Origin: Stratiolaelaps scimitus
Taxonomy: Eukaryota; Arthropoda; Arachnida; Mesostigmata; Laelapidae
Assembly: GCA_019614645.1 (NCBI GenBank)
Contig: JABWDB010000015.1
Coordinates: 2,046,001 to 2,110,000, forward strand
DNA length: 64,000 bases
Reading direction: 5' to 3'
Part shown: in pieces, positions 62,577-64,000 of the stretch
Layout of the letters: each line of letters opens with the position of its first letter
Numbering within the stretch: the first letter of the stretch is position 1
Notes under the pieces: model-generated
Databases searched by the model: none
What the model was told of the DNA's origin: nothing
The model's input: only the letters and a program-made list of their open reading frames with translations
Program-made: the position numbers and the translations under genes

Positions 62577-62615
62577 TCTGGATTAGGCATCAAGTTTTGA
62601 TGCCTAATCCAGAAA
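62577..62615. repeat. Perfect 18-bp hairpin
   Basis: The arms 62,577-62,594 and 62,598-62,615 are exact reverse complements around a 3-base loop, 27 bases after the SINE 1 tail. Confidence 0.95.
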
Positions 62616-64000
62616 TACGCGAGACAATTATCGGGTTTCTAATGTCTAGGATAGGTGACCTAAATATGAACTGCATATGGAAACGGAAAACATTACACGT
62701 GGAAGTTGAAAGACAGTGTCCAAGTTCATAAGGAATATTTGAGGAGACTCTAACTGACTATCAGATTGAACATCGGGGTTGATGAAAAAGCTTGTGTTTC
62801 GGGGAGAGTCGAGCGCCTTATCCGAGTTTCTAGTGCCCGATTACGCGGAAGTAACACTATCCTTGTGCAACTTTCACATAAGGTATCTTGTACCTCTGTT
62901 CCCGTGCCGAGGCGACAACATCGCAGGGTCTAGGAACATCCACAGCTTTATTCAATAGACCGATAGTCTGATCTGTCCCAGGTAGCAGAACTGCAAATCT
63001 TGGCGTGGCCTCTGAGAGGTGTGGATTTTCCTCTCGACAAATAACTTGTTATTTCCACATTGTGTGTGTGTGTGTGTGTTGTGTAACATACCATAGGATG
63101 TATACAGGGTACATACTAGTAGTAGTGGTAGTTTCCCATGCAACGTTTTCCAATGTTTCGACACAATTTCACTGTAGAGGTATTTCATCGTAGGAAACTA
63201 CCTATTTCCTCCGAATAAGGTCCCAATGGACAACTCTCATACTGGCGCTAGGCCGAGAAATGTCTGATGGGAAAAGGTGCGCAAAACGGACGTTCATAAT
63301 GTACGCGGGGCTTGAGGTCACTGGGGGGAGGTTATTTAAAGAAAGCACTCGAGCTTATTTTAAAGGAGCACCTCGAAGAAAGCAGGAGGTTAGTTTAGAA
63401 AGGACAGGTACCATATCACCATTGCCTGTAGCAGCTAGAGTGATCAAAAACAGCAAGAATTGCTAAATCGGCAAGTTAGCCAGAGGGGCACGATTGTATA
63501 GCGCTCTCCCATTAGTTTTACGAGTTCCCACTCGTAAAGCTAATGTCATATAGAAGACGTGTGCATGTCTAAACGTGGGACCAGGGAAATTTGTATAGGT
63601 CAAATTTCCACATAGCTCTACCTATACCTGTAACCATATTCCCACAACATAGGGAAGCAAGACATTTCCAATTTTGTTTGAATCTAACCGAGACTTGCAG
63701 GCTTGCCATCGGAGCCGCTTCTTCCAACATTTTCATGAATCTGCTACCTCCGGCTGTTTTTAAAATATAATAAAGAATTTGGTTTTACTCCATTACTTTC
63801 TATGTTCTCACGGACAGGGCTCTCTCGATTGACAGGAAAGCCCCAGTTCGGGGATTCGGAACGGCTCTTAGAAAGCCCTCCATCTCAAGGGGCCTGGTGC
63901 GCTATCGGACTCGTCCCACAGTGCGTCTCCAAATGTTGTAGCCCAATTTTTAGCAATCGCATTAGAATAGGTATTAGCTACTATCCACTATTATGGTACT
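62616..64000. other. No supported gene
   Basis: Contains a GT tract (63,061-63,080) and an imperfect hairpin (63,511-63,544, 15-base arms with one mismatch). The 68-codon frame at 63,260-63,466 has an ATG but no recognisable domain. Confidence 0.5.

Overview
The window is animal nuclear DNA, most likely arthropod; a mite or tick is a guess, not shown. It has GT-AG introns with small exons, many AT, CA and CAG microsatellites, tRNA-derived SINEs, decayed non-LTR retrotransposons and mariner/Tc1 remnants. There are no rRNA genes, operons, CRISPR arrays or other prokaryotic features. Most long open frames are chance frames in GC-rich DNA.

Bases 1-41,600 hold no gene I can support. This part alternates AT-rich sequence with five GC-rich, CAG/CTG-bearing blocks (about 7.0-8.6, 10.1-11.2, 14.1-16.0, 18.1-18.6 and 21.2-22.4 kb). 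These could be distal 5' exons or promoters of a gene outside the window, but nothing proves it. Scattered through it are SINE copies, a dispersed repeat of about 210 bp (13.2 and 30.3 kb), LINE 3'-end fragments (26.5 kb on minus, 33.3 kb on plus), a reverse-transcriptase scrap (29.4 kb) and a near-perfect hairpin (27.3 kb).

Bases 41,679-62,046 hold the main discovery. This is a plus-strand tandem array of at least three complete, very divergent paralogous genes, called A, B and C here, plus two partial copies, P2 and P3. Each complete gene has five exons with the same intron phases. Exon 1 encodes a tiny cytoplasmic tail, exon 2 one transmembrane helix, and exons 2-5 an N-glycosylated, cysteine-bearing ectodomain. 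Each codes for about 330-350 residues with type II single-pass topology. I do not recognise the family. The paralogy rests on matched splice phases, short shared motifs (exon 2 Cys-Asp, exon 3 Asn-Leu-Ser/Thr-Phe-Val-Tyr, exon 4 cysteines, exon 5 Phe-x-x-Ser/Asn-Trp) and ectodomain cysteine counts that stay even as single cysteines come and go.

The introns of the array are full of repeats: a 526-bp palindrome, a LINE reverse-transcriptase fragment and a full SINE in gene A, a mariner in gene B, and a Tc1-like element and a SINE in gene C. Bases 62,050-64,000 hold a SINE tail, two hairpins and no convincing gene.
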